Below, one piece after another: positions 7,468-15,803 of a DNA stretch of 25,412 nucleotides. Position 1 is the stretch's first letter. Every line of letters begins with the position of its first letter. Made by a program: the position numbers and the translations under genes. The DNA comes from JAFGSG01 sp964626055 (GTDB taxonomy: Bacteria > Spirochaetota > UBA4802 > JAFGDQ01), in the NCBI GenBank assembly GCA_964626055.1, contig CAZVDF010000045.1, forward strand, positions 1-25,412. The letters are read 5' to 3'. The notes under the pieces are model-generated. The model did no database searches and had not been told where the DNA came from. It saw only the letters and a list, made by a program, of their open reading frames with translations.

Positions 7468-8494
7468 GGTATACACTTTAAACGATTATTATTTTGAGCT
7501 TCCGGAAGAATTGATAGCGCAGTATCCTGCAGGAGAAAGAATAAATGCCAGGTTGTTCGTTCTGGACAGGAGAGAGCCGGGTTATAAACACAGAGTTTTT
7601 TACGAGATAGGGGAATTCTTTTGCAAAGGGGATGTTCTGGTAATCAACAACGCAAGGGTAATACCTGCCAGAATTTTTTTTAAGCGTAAAAGCGGCGGAC
7701 TGGTCGAGATAGTCCTTACACGGCGTTTATCAGGAGACCACTGGGATGTTATCAGCAACCGAACAAAAAAGCTTATGGCTGGAGATATTTTATATTCAGA
7801 AATTGATCCGTCCATAGAGATCATCATTCGTGAAAAGAATGATGATATTTTGCGGATTGAATCTAATCGTGAATTGACCGATGAAGTGCTTAAAGTAATA
7901 GGCGCTATTCCTCTGCCTCCGTATATTAAACGAGAGCCAATAGAACTGGATAACAAACGATATCAAACAGTCTATGCAAAGGCCGGAACTGCGGCCGCTG
8001 CACCGACCGCAGGACTGCATTTTACCGATGATTTAATAGGTGATTTAAAAGACAAGGGAATTATTTTCACCGAATTAACGCTTGATGTGTCATGGGGCAC
8101 TTTCCAGCCGGTAAGAAATGAAGATTTAAGCAAGCACAGAATGCATTCTGAAAATTTTTACTTATCCTCCGAGTCCGCAGAGATTATCAATAAAGCCAGA
8201 AAGGACAAAAGAAGAGTGATCGCCGTGGGAACAACTTCTCTCAGAGTTCTCGAAAGCACATTCATTGATGGAAAAAATAGCCCCGGTATCGATAAAACGG
8301 ATATTTTTATATATCCTCCGTACCAGGTTAACTCGATCGATGCTTTGATAACGAATTTCCATACGCCATATTCAACGCTTTTAATGCTTGTCTCCGCATT
8401 CGCAGGATATGAAAGAATAATGAATGCATATAAAGCAGCGGTACATGAAAAGTACAGATTCTTTTCATACGGCGACTGTATGCTGATATTATAA
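7454..8494 (+). CDS. queA: S-adenosylmethionine:tRNA ribosyltransferase-isomerase QueA
   Basis: Cytoplasmic enzyme that transfers and isomerises the ribose of S-adenosylmethionine onto preQ1 at tRNA position 34, giving epoxyqueuosine. Family hallmarks run in order: YYFELPEELIAQYPAGERINARLFVLDR near the N-terminus, VLVINNARVIPAR, GTAAAAPTAGLHFT in the middle, VSWGTFQPV, HRMHSENFYLS, AVGTTSLRVLE and the C-terminal NFHTPYSTLLMLVSAFAG. 346 aa is the normal length, so the gene is complete. It starts inside the SpoIID-like gene. Other queuosine genes are not in the window. Confidence 0.97.
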   Translation: MPGDRVYTLNDYYFELPEELIAQYPAGERINARLFVLDRREPGYKHRVFYEIGEFFCKGDVLVINNARVIPARIFFKRKSGGLVEIVLTRRLSGDHWDVISNRTKKLMAGDILYSEIDPSIEIIIREKNDDILRIESNRELTDEVLKVIGAIPLPPYIKREPIELDNKRYQTVYAKAGTAAAAPTAGLHFTDDLIGDLKDKGIIFTELTLDVSWGTFQPVRNEDLSKHRMHSENFYLSSESAEIINKARKDKRRVIAVGTTSLRVLESTFIDGKNSPGIDKTDIFIYPPYQVNSIDALITNFHTPYSTLLMLVSAFAGYERIMNAYKAAVHEKYRFFSYGDCMLIL

Positions 8495-8520
8495 ACGACC
8501 ACTAGCAGAGTTATTGGAAC

Positions 8521-8622
8521 AGTGCGTCCCAAAATCAATAATTACTGGATAAATTTGTATTATAGATAGTACTGATATTGCCATCGATTGCCTTTTGCTT
8601 TATATAAGTTTTAGGACGCACT
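8521..8622. repeat. Inverted-repeat element, about 102 bp (MITE-like)
   Basis: AGTGCGTCCCAAAA (8521-8534) and TTTTAGGACGCACT (8609-8622) are inverted copies with one mismatch in 14. The left arm's exact complement occurs at 2996-3009. The interior (74 bp) is AT-rich and codes for nothing visible. Long terminal inverted repeats with a short non-coding core, found at more than one intergenic place, suggest a miniature transposable or repeat element; no transposase and no clear target duplication are seen. Confidence 0.6.
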
Positions 8623-8705
8623 CTTAATAATAAAATCAAATTGACACTGAATAAAATGTCAGAAGTATGCTTATTAATAATATCAATAAAAAATAAACGT
8701 AATTC

Positions 8706-10268
8706 GTGGATAGATCTATATTAAAATCGACAGGTATCGTTGCTGCTTCAACCGTGACGAGCCGCATAATGGGCCTTGTAAGGGATATGGTGATCAGCAG
8801 CCTGTTCGGCGCTACTTCTCTTGTGGACGGATTCTACGTGGCCTTTAGAATTCCCAATCTTTTCAGAAGATTTGTCGCGGAAGGCTGTCTTACTGTTTCG
8901 TTTATTCCGGTATATACCGATTATCTGTTGAATAAAAGCAGAGATGAATCTCTTGAACTTGCCCGGCATGCGTTTTCAATACTTTCACTTTCTCTTTTTC
9001 TGATTGTCGCCCTCGGAATAATTTTTTCGCATGGTATCGTGAATATCTTCGCCTGGGGATTCACGAATGCATTCCAGGTGGACCTTACCGTCAGCCTTAA
9101 CAGGATAATGTTCCCGTATCTCTTCCTGGTCGGCATTGTATCTTTTTCAATGGGTTATTTGAATTCGCATAAATATTTTTTCGCTCCGGCCATTTCCCCT
9201 GTTCTTCTTAATATCGGTTTTATAACAGGCGCTCTTTTTATAAGCCGTTTTTTTGAACAGCCTCTTTACGGTCTGGCGCTTGGAGTTATACTCGGCGGAA
9301 TAATGCAGTTGATTCTGCAGATCCCGTATTTAATCAGGGCGGGATTTAAAATGAAATTAACGATTAATTTTAATCATCCGGGTGTAAGAACAATATTCGG
9401 TATGATGATGCCTGCTCTTTTCGGTATGGCGGTTTACCAGATCAATATAATGATGAGCACAATGCTTGCTTCAATGCTCCCCGCGGGAAGCATAACCTAT
9501 CTCTATTATTCCGACAGGCTTACAGAGATTGTACTCGGCGTGTTCGCCGTTTCTCTCGGTAACGTGCTTCTCCCAGAACTTTCCGAATTTGCCGCTTCAA
9601 GGGAAACCGGCAAAATAAGGGATTTATACATTTCGTCTGTTAAAGCCGTCCTTCTCATCAGCATTCCGGCCTGCATAGCTCTCATGACTGTGGGGCTTCC
9701 GGTTATTTCAGTTCTTTTTAAAAGAGGGAATTTCGGCGTGTTCGATACCGAGATGACATATAAAGCTTTATTCTATGCAAGTATCGGAATTCCTTCAATC
9801 TCGATCCTGCGTATAACGGTGCCTGCTTTCTATTCATTGAAGGATACAAGGACGCCCGTCATAACTTCTTTTTTATCCTTTGCGATTAATATATCATCGG
9901 GATATCTGCTGATGAATACAAGTCTGAAACACGGCGGTCTTACACTTGCGCTTTCAATAGCTTCCACTATTCAGATGCTGTCTCTGATCATTATCCTGCA
10001 AAAAAAGATAGGCAGAATCGGTTTTAATAAGTTAATCCTGCCGGTAATAAAATATGTACTTTCCGGAATAATTATGGCACTTTTTATTAGTTTTATAGGT
10101 CAAAAAGTAAATTGGCTTAATGATAGTTTTTTAAAAAGAATGATTTATCTGATAATAATTATTGGGGCAGGTATTTCAGTGTATTTTTTGTCTTGTTTCT
10201 TTCTAAAGGTTAAAGAAGTTCTTGTTTTGTGTGATAAAATCATTCAAATTATCAAGAAAATTTGTTGA
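8706..10268 (+). CDS. murJ: Lipid II flippase MurJ (MviN family)
   Basis: Integral membrane protein of the MOP exporter superfamily that moves the peptidoglycan precursor lipid II across the inner membrane. The N-terminus carries the MurJ signature (STVTSRIMGLVRDMVISSLFG, DGFYVAFRIPNLFRRFVAEGCLTVSFIPVY). About 14 hydrophobic segments follow over 520 aa, with the family Arg residues in the first helices and RLTEIVLGVFAVSLGNVLLPELS in the middle. The start is a GTG at 8706 with only weak ribosome binding; the conserved N-terminus begins right after it, so no later start fits. The upstream region holds the 8521-8622 repeat. Functionally it pairs with the PBP1A-type enzyme at 11547. Confidence 0.96.
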   Translation: MDRSILKSTGIVAASTVTSRIMGLVRDMVISSLFGATSLVDGFYVAFRIPNLFRRFVAEGCLTVSFIPVYTDYLLNKSRDESLELARHAFSILSLSLFLIVALGIIFSHGIVNIFAWGFTNAFQVDLTVSLNRIMFPYLFLVGIVSFSMGYLNSHKYFFAPAISPVLLNIGFITGALFISRFFEQPLYGLALGVILGGIMQLILQIPYLIRAGFKMKLTINFNHPGVRTIFGMMMPALFGMAVYQINIMMSTMLASMLPAGSITYLYYSDRLTEIVLGVFAVSLGNVLLPELSEFAASRETGKIRDLYISSVKAVLLISIPACIALMTVGLPVISVLFKRGNFGVFDTEMTYKALFYASIGIPSISILRITVPAFYSLKDTRTPVITSFLSFAINISSGYLLMNTSLKHGGLTLALSIASTIQMLSLIIILQKKIGRIGFNKLILPVIKYVLSGIIMALFISFIGQKVNWLNDSFLKRMIYLIIIIGAGISVYFLSCFFLKVKEVLVLCDKIIQIIKKIC

Positions 10269-10397
10269 CGACTCGGTTTTTTTGCTTGAAAATTAAAAGC
10301 ATTACAAATTTTCTTTCTACATTTTATCTTTTGCAATAGCCTTTTTTCCGGTAAATAGTTTTAATAACGAAAGTAACTATAATTATGGAGTAAATTA

Positions 10398-11540
10398 ATG
10401 AAAACAAAGATCAAATTTTTCATACCGATCGTTCTTGTTTGTTTTATATTTTTATCTTTAAATAATTTTTCGTGTTCGCATAATGAAATGCCGCTGCTAG
10501 GGGATACAAAAGACTCACCGCTGAAAAATAAATCGTCGAGAGCATCGGAAGTTCAGGATAGATTCAGAGAGATTTATGAGCTTTATAAAGAGAGAGTCGT
10601 ATTTATCAGCACCGAGCAGACAGTGAAAGTGCAGCCTAATCCTTTTTTTGACGATCCGTTCTTCAGGGAATTTTTCAGAAGTCCCGGCCAGAGACAGGCG
10701 CCAAGAACTCAAAAAAGGACCGGCCTTGGTACGGGCTTCATTGTTTCAAGCGATGGTTATATTTGCACCAATCATCATGTCATTCAGGGCGTGGATAAAG
10801 TAACGGTAAAAATTGAAAATAAGACTTATGACGCATCGGTAGTCGGTTCGGACGAACAGACTGACATAGCCCTAATTAAAATAAAATCAGGTACCCAGTT
10901 AAAAGCCTCGTATCTCGGCAATTCTGATACCGTAAAAGTCGGTGATTGGGCAATTGCGATCGGTAATCCTTTCGGATTTGACAAATCGTTCACAGTCGGA
11001 GTTGTGAGCGCTACCGGAAGGCATGACGTAGATCTCATGGGCACATCCATGTCGCTGATTCAGACTGACGCTTCAATAAATCCCGGCAACTCGGGCGGCC
11101 CGCTTATAAATATAAACGGCGAAGTTATCGGCATAAACAGAATGATTTATTCGCAGTCCGGCGGGAATATTGGTATTGGTTTTGCAATACCTATCAATAC
11201 GGCTAAATCGATACTTGAACAGCTTAAAGTCCATAAAAAGATCAAAAGAGGTTATATCGGCGTTCAAATAGTTCCTCTTACGGAGGAATACGCGAAAGAA
11301 TTAGGTTTAAAGGACAATAAAGGCGCGCTCGTCGGAGCTGTCGTAGATAACAGCCCTGCAGCCAAAGGCGGATTACAGGTAGGCGATTTAATTGTCAGGA
11401 TAAATGAAACTAAAATCGAATCCTATTCGGATCTGCTGGATATCGTGGGTAAGACGCCGATCGGAAAATCGCTTAAAATTCAGGTCATCAGACAAAAGGA
11501 GAACATCAATCTCTTTATCACGGTAGCGGAGAGACCCTAA
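10398..11540 (+). CDS. HtrA/DegQ-type periplasmic serine protease, single PDZ domain
   Basis: Envelope protein quality-control protease. The chymotrypsin-like domain (about 60-275) has the triad His127 (TNHHV), Asp156 (TDIALI) and Ser232 (NPGNSGGPL). One PDZ domain follows (about 285-378, GYIGVQIVPL ... GLQVGDLIVRIN), as in DegS-like rather than two-PDZ DegP-like members. The N-terminus has a signal sequence ending NNFSCSHNE; Cys26 could be lipidated under relaxed spirochaetal rules, but the lipobox is poor. The loop with FFDDPFFREFF resembles the LA loop of DegP/DegQ proteins. GGAG lies 7 nt before the ATG. The next gene begins 6 nt downstream, so the two are likely co-transcribed. Confidence 0.93.
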   Translation: MKTKIKFFIPIVLVCFIFLSLNNFSCSHNEMPLLGDTKDSPLKNKSSRASEVQDRFREIYELYKERVVFISTEQTVKVQPNPFFDDPFFREFFRSPGQRQAPRTQKRTGLGTGFIVSSDGYICTNHHVIQGVDKVTVKIENKTYDASVVGSDEQTDIALIKIKSGTQLKASYLGNSDTVKVGDWAIAIGNPFGFDKSFTVGVVSATGRHDVDLMGTSMSLIQTDASINPGNSGGPLININGEVIGINRMIYSQSGGNIGIGFAIPINTAKSILEQLKVHKKIKRGYIGVQIVPLTEEYAKELGLKDNKGALVGAVVDNSPAAKGGLQVGDLIVRINETKIESYSDLLDIVGKTPIGKSLKIQVIRQKENINLFITVAERP

Positions 11541-11546
11541 CTGAAA

Positions 11547-13907
11547 TTGATAGAATTTAGAAGCAGGTTTGAAAAACTATTTTTTATAATAATAATTTGC
11601 GGTTCCCTTACAGGCGGAGTGCTGATCGGTTATGTAGTATCCCAGACACGTAATTTTTCCGGTATTGAAAATATCAAGCAGTTCCAGCCCAATCTCCCTG
11701 CAAGATTATATGATATTAACGGTGAACTTATCGCCGAGTTGTTCCAGGAAAAAAGAGATATCATATCTTTTGAAAAACTGCCAAAAAATCTAATAAATGC
11801 TTTTCTGGCGACTGAGGATAAGGATTTTTACAGGCATATTGGATTGAATCCTGCAGCCATGGCGCGGGCGTTTTTTAAAAATCTCGCCGCCGGGAAAGTA
11901 GTGCAGGGCGGATCCACCATCACGCAGCAGCTGGCCAAGAGACTTTTTACCACAGGTGAAAGGACTATATTAAGAAAAGCTCTGGAGGCCGTTCTCGCGC
12001 TTCAGATTGAGAAGAAATTCACTAAAGAAGAAATACTCGAAATGTATTTCAATCAAATTTATCTGGGGCATGGGTGTTACGGGCTTTCATCTGCGGCAAG
12101 ACTTTTTTTCAATAAGGAAGTTATGGAACTGAATCTAATGGAAAGCGCATTGCTGGCCGCTATTCCTGCCGCTCCCAGAAAATATTCCCCTCTTGAAAAT
12201 CCGCATAATGCATACGAGAAAAACCGCGATATCCTGGACAGGATGATAGGTGCCGGATTTGTCTCTGAAGAGAAAGCAAATATGATATATGATGAATTTT
12301 GGCCTGCTTTTATCGATTCAATGATAACCGAGTATCCTACCAGAACCGCAAATACCGGATACATAGATAAAGCTCCGTATTTTACCGACTATGTAAGGCA
12401 GATATTGCTCTCTAAATTCGGCAAAGATATTCTATACAATGACGGATTTAATGTCCATACTACGTTAAATCTTAAGAGGCAGATGAAAGGTCAGAAATAT
12501 CTTACTGACGGCTTAAAAAAACAAAATGAAATATCGTCAAACTCCAATAAATTTACGAATCTGGCAGTAGACAGGGACCTCTTCCGGATATACGATTCCA
12601 TTGGAAATATTTTTCCTCTATCTCTGCCTAAAATAAAAAACGACGCTGAGGCTCAATTCAATAAAAAGATGATTGATGACTCTATTGACGATATCGATAT
12701 TATCAGCCTGCTCGTCAATGCCACGGAATGCAGTAAAGCTCTGGAGAAATATCGTTCCAATATAATAGGGGTCTCTTCCGTTTTAAATGTTGAAGGCGCG
12801 CTTGTTGCCATAGAGCCTGCAACCGGTTATATTACTACTATGGTCGGCGGTTCCGGATTCAACGTAGATAACCAGTACAACAGGGCAGTACAGGCAAAGA
12901 GGCAGGCAGGCTCCGCTTTTAAACCTTTTGTATATGGATCAGGCATAGAATCCAGGCTGATCAACGCTGCTACAAGCCTTCCCGATGCGCCTATAATGAA
13001 TATTGATGAAACCGGCGAGACTTGGACGCCAGGCAATTATAAAGACAGCTTTTCGGGGCTGGTTAAGCTGAGGACGGCACTCGCTCTTTCCATAAATATT
13101 ATTTCAATAAGGATATTCGATATTCTCGGCCCTGATATAATAATCGATTACGCAAAAAAGATGCTGCGCGTCCCGGACTCCCGCTTTACGCCAACCCCGT
13201 CGCTTGCGCTGGGCGTATGCGATCTTACCCCGCTTGAGATCGCGAGAGGTTATGCCGTATACGCAAACAACGGGAAGGACGTCATCCCTTTCGCGATCCG
13301 GTATATAACGGACAGGGACGGGAATGAGCTTGACAATACCGAAGAGAACATCGGGAACATTATTGCGGAAAAGGAAATAAACGGGACAATCCAGGTAATT
13401 CCTGAAGAAGTTGCGTTTATTATGACATCGCTTATGCAGAGCGTTGTAAACGGAGGCACCGCATATTCTGCGATAAGACAGAATGCCAAGTATGTAAAAT
13501 CGTGCGCCGGTAAAACGGGAACCACATCGAACTGGACGGATGCCTGGTTCTGCGGATATACTCCCGATATATCTGCGGTAGTTTGGATAGGCTATGACAG
13601 GCCGTTTATGACTCTCGGAAAACATCAGGCGGGAGCCGTCGCGGCAGCTCCTATCTGGGCAAACTATATGAAGGAGATTGATCTTACTGACAGGCATTTC
13701 GCCGCCGCACCGCCGAACATATATCAGGCAGACGTTTGTTCATTTACGGGCCTTTTGCCTTCTCCTCTATGTATTGAGACTTACGGCGAATACATGATCA
13801 AAGGCGGCGGGCCTGTAGAGACGTGTTCAGGCAATCATTTTAAGGTTAAATCCGTTTTAGACAGGTATATTGAAAAGGAAGGCCTGCAGATTAAAAATCA
13901 ACAATAA
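11547..13907 (+). CDS. Class A penicillin-binding protein (PBP1A-type)
   Basis: Bifunctional peptidoglycan synthase: glycosyltransferase plus transpeptidase, anchored by one membrane helix (about 11-31). The GT51 domain shows ATEDKDFYRHIG (Glu90 catalytic), QGGSTITQQLAKRLF (120-134) and KKFTKEEILEMYFNQIYLG. The transpeptidase has the nucleophile Ser456 in GSAFK, SIN (515-517) and KTGTT (656-660). A linker region of about 100 residues (315-410) separates the domains. 786 aa fits PBP1A. The start codon is TTG at 11547, six nt after the protease stop; no ATG upstream of the membrane segment is available. It would polymerise the lipid II delivered by the MurJ encoded two genes earlier. Confidence 0.96.
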   Translation: MIEFRSRFEKLFFIIIICGSLTGGVLIGYVVSQTRNFSGIENIKQFQPNLPARLYDINGELIAELFQEKRDIISFEKLPKNLINAFLATEDKDFYRHIGLNPAAMARAFFKNLAAGKVVQGGSTITQQLAKRLFTTGERTILRKALEAVLALQIEKKFTKEEILEMYFNQIYLGHGCYGLSSAARLFFNKEVMELNLMESALLAAIPAAPRKYSPLENPHNAYEKNRDILDRMIGAGFVSEEKANMIYDEFWPAFIDSMITEYPTRTANTGYIDKAPYFTDYVRQILLSKFGKDILYNDGFNVHTTLNLKRQMKGQKYLTDGLKKQNEISSNSNKFTNLAVDRDLFRIYDSIGNIFPLSLPKIKNDAEAQFNKKMIDDSIDDIDIISLLVNATECSKALEKYRSNIIGVSSVLNVEGALVAIEPATGYITTMVGGSGFNVDNQYNRAVQAKRQAGSAFKPFVYGSGIESRLINAATSLPDAPIMNIDETGETWTPGNYKDSFSGLVKLRTALALSINIISIRIFDILGPDIIIDYAKKMLRVPDSRFTPTPSLALGVCDLTPLEIARGYAVYANNGKDVIPFAIRYITDRDGNELDNTEENIGNIIAEKEINGTIQVIPEEVAFIMTSLMQSVVNGGTAYSAIRQNAKYVKSCAGKTGTTSNWTDAWFCGYTPDISAVVWIGYDRPFMTLGKHQAGAVAAAPIWANYMKEIDLTDRHFAAAPPNIYQADVCSFTGLLPSPLCIETYGEYMIKGGGPVETCSGNHFKVKSVLDRYIEKEGLQIKNQQ

Positions 13908-14137
13908 AAAAAATAGTTCTTGAAATTCATAAAATTATTGCTATTTTTATTATTGCTCAATTTGACTGGCTTTTATAACGTTATTTTTTGTTTTTTATTA
14001 AAAATAGTCAATCGAGAAGAAACGTATATTTAATCTGCTTCAAATATCGCTTTTGAATTAATACGATAATATCTGTGATTCGCTGTGTAACGGTATTTTG
14101 ATATAACATCTGCTTATTTACTTTCGGAGAATATGAT
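13908..14137. other. AT-rich intergenic region before carD
   Basis: 230 bases with no gene. AAAAATAG near 13910 and CTATTTTT near 13941 can pair in a very AT-rich stem followed by ATTATTG, a weak terminator candidate for the PBP gene. A carD promoter must lie here: TATAAC near 14102 is a plausible -10, but its -35 is poor. Confidence 0.3.
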
Positions 14138-14620
14138 ATGTATAAAGTCGGTGATAAAATTGTTTATCCGATGCATGGGATCGGTGTTGTCGAATCGATA
14201 GAGAAAAAAACCGTTCTTGGTAAAAGAGATGAATATTATATAATCACCATAGTTAACAGCGGCATGAAAGTCATGATACCGGTTAAAAATGCGGATACTA
14301 TCGGCATCAGGGGTATCATACAGAAAAAGGAGATAAATAAGGTTTTAAATATATTAAAAAAGACCAATCAAATTACCGAGGAAGATTGGAAAATCAGGTA
14401 TCAGAATAATATTGATAAGGTTAAAAGCGGGTCTATTATAAAAGTAGCGGAAGTACTGCGTGATTTATACCAGCGCGGAAAAGAAAAGGACTTATCTATT
14501 ATGGAAAGAAAGCTATATGAGAATGCTTACCAGTTCGTGATTTATGAAATTGCTTTCGCAAAAAATATTGAAATCGAAGAATCCGGGAATATTGTATCGG
14601 ATGCCCTTTCAACCGCTTAA
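14138..14620 (+). CDS. carD: CarD/CdnL-family RNA polymerase-binding transcription regulator
   Basis: CarD proteins bind the RNA polymerase beta subunit through an N-terminal Tudor-like domain and stabilise open promoter complexes, especially at rRNA promoters. The start MYKVGDKIVYPMHGIGVVESI is the family signature, followed by YYIITIVNSGMKVMIPVKNADTIGIR. The helical C-terminal domain (about 70-150) includes KSGSIIKVAEVLRDLYQR and LSIMERKLYENA. 160 aa is normal. The ribosome site GGAG lies 8 nt before ATG. It is followed by the membrane PIN/TRAM gene, a pairing also known from other bacteria. Confidence 0.95.
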   Translation: MYKVGDKIVYPMHGIGVVESIEKKTVLGKRDEYYIITIVNSGMKVMIPVKNADTIGIRGIIQKKEINKVLNILKKTNQITEEDWKIRYQNNIDKVKSGSIIKVAEVLRDLYQRGKEKDLSIMERKLYENAYQFVIYEIAFAKNIEIEESGNIVSDALSTA

Positions 14621-14625
14621 ATGCC

Positions 14626-14697
14626 GCATAAATTTTATCATATTAATATTACATAACGGCACTTTTCAGTCTTTTTGTGCCCGGTAATATTTTATGC
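14626..14697 (+). terminator. Long stem-loop between carD and the PIN/TRAM gene
   Basis: AATATTAC (14645-14652) pairs with GTAATATT (14684-14691) and GGCAC (14658-14662) with GTGCC (14677-14681), around a T-rich 14-nt loop. GCATAA (14626-14631) and TTATGC (14692-14697) can extend the base. No T-run follows the 3' arm, so this may be an inefficient terminator or a processing/attenuation structure that uncouples the two genes. Confidence 0.4.
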
Positions 14698-14785
14698 ATA
14701 TTCATTCTTTTTGTTACGATCTTCCATCTGATAAAATAATATAATCAAATTATATATACGCATAACGCGTATAACGGGAGAATTT

Positions 14786-15787
14786 ATGATCAATCTATTA
14801 AGAATATTTTTTATTTTAATTTCAATGGTTATCACGCTGTTTTATTATCTGGATGCCGGCTTAACAGTAAAAATATTTGCAGTTTTAATATCCGGCGCGA
14901 TTTCTTTCTTAATAATCATACTGATTGAATATATTTCGCATTCTTTTTCTACAAGAAAATTATTATCCGCAATATTGGGATCGTTTTTAGGGCTTATTTT
15001 AGGTTATCTGGTGGTAACGGGACTTTCATATATTACATTGCCGTTAACTGATTCTCAGTCGAATAATTATAAAGCCATAATTTATCATTTACTGACGTTT
15101 TCGATGATGATCTTCTTTGTAATTCATAGCGAAGACCTTGTAATCTTAAACAAGATCATACCGGAAAAAGTCGACAAAGAACAGAATGGGAACATTTCAT
15201 ATAAGATAGTGGATACAAGTACGATAATAGACGGAAGAATATTCGATATTTGCGATACGGGTTTTATTGAGGGCATTCTTATTGTTCCGAATTTCGTGAT
15301 AAATGAACTCCAGATGGTAGCCGATTCCAAAGATTCAATAAAACGCAACAGAGGAAGAAGGGGGCTAGATATCCTGAATAAAATGCAGAAAGACAAGTCG
15401 ATTATGGTAAAGATTACCGATATCGATTATCCGGAAATAAATGAAGTTGACGATAAACTCGTTAAACTCGCAGGCGAAATGAAAGGAAAACTTATAACCA
15501 ATGATTTTAATTTAAATAAAGTAGCCGAAGTGCATGGAGTTCCCGTTTTGAACATAAATGAACTTTCGAATTCTTTAAAACCGATAATGCTTCCAGGCGA
15601 AAAAGTAAAGGTCGCCCTTGTAAAAGAAGGAAAAGATCACAGCCAGGCGATAGGTTATCTGGATGACGGTACTATGGTGGTAGTGGAGAACGGGAAAAAA
15701 ATGCTGAACAAAGAAGTCGAACTTGAAGTGACATCGGTACTGCAGACTACCGCGGGTAGAATGATTTTCGCAAAACTGAACAGGTAG
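14786..15787 (+). CDS. Membrane-anchored PIN/TRAM domain protein (YacL-like)
   Basis: Predicted membrane-bound nuclease-fold protein with an RNA-binding tail. Four hydrophobic helices lie in residues 5-22, 28-50, 60-85 and 97-121. The PIN domain (about 139-262) starts IVDTSTIIDGRI and keeps the acidic set Asp143, Glu174 (VINEL), Asp222 or 223 (EVDDKLVKLA) and Asp240 (ITNDFN), so metal-dependent RNase activity is possible. The C-terminal TRAM domain (about 266-331) contains GYLDDGTMVVVENGKK. Size and order match Bacillus YacL. GGGAG precedes the ATG. In Bacillus the next gene is ispD; here it is a malic-enzyme-like gene 16 nt downstream, probably in the same transcript. The cellular role of YacL-type proteins is poorly defined. 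Confidence 0.9.
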   Translation: MINLLRIFFILISMVITLFYYLDAGLTVKIFAVLISGAISFLIIILIEYISHSFSTRKLLSAILGSFLGLILGYLVVTGLSYITLPLTDSQSNNYKAIIYHLLTFSMMIFFVIHSEDLVILNKIIPEKVDKEQNGNISYKIVDTSTIIDGRIFDICDTGFIEGILIVPNFVINELQMVADSKDSIKRNRGRRGLDILNKMQKDKSIMVKITDIDYPEINEVDDKLVKLAGEMKGKLITNDFNLNKVAEVHGVPVLNINELSNSLKPIMLPGEKVKVALVKEGKDHSQAIGYLDDGTMVVVENGKKMLNKEVELEVTSVLQTTAGRMIFAKLNR

Positions 15788-15803
15788 CCGACAGCGGTTA
15801 TTT

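Noticed and set aside
13104..13697. 197-codon open frame on the minus strand
   Set aside because: It lies fully inside the transpeptidase domain of the class A penicillin-binding protein gene, whose motifs are intact. The antisense product is Arg/Tyr/Cys-rich with no recognisable domain.
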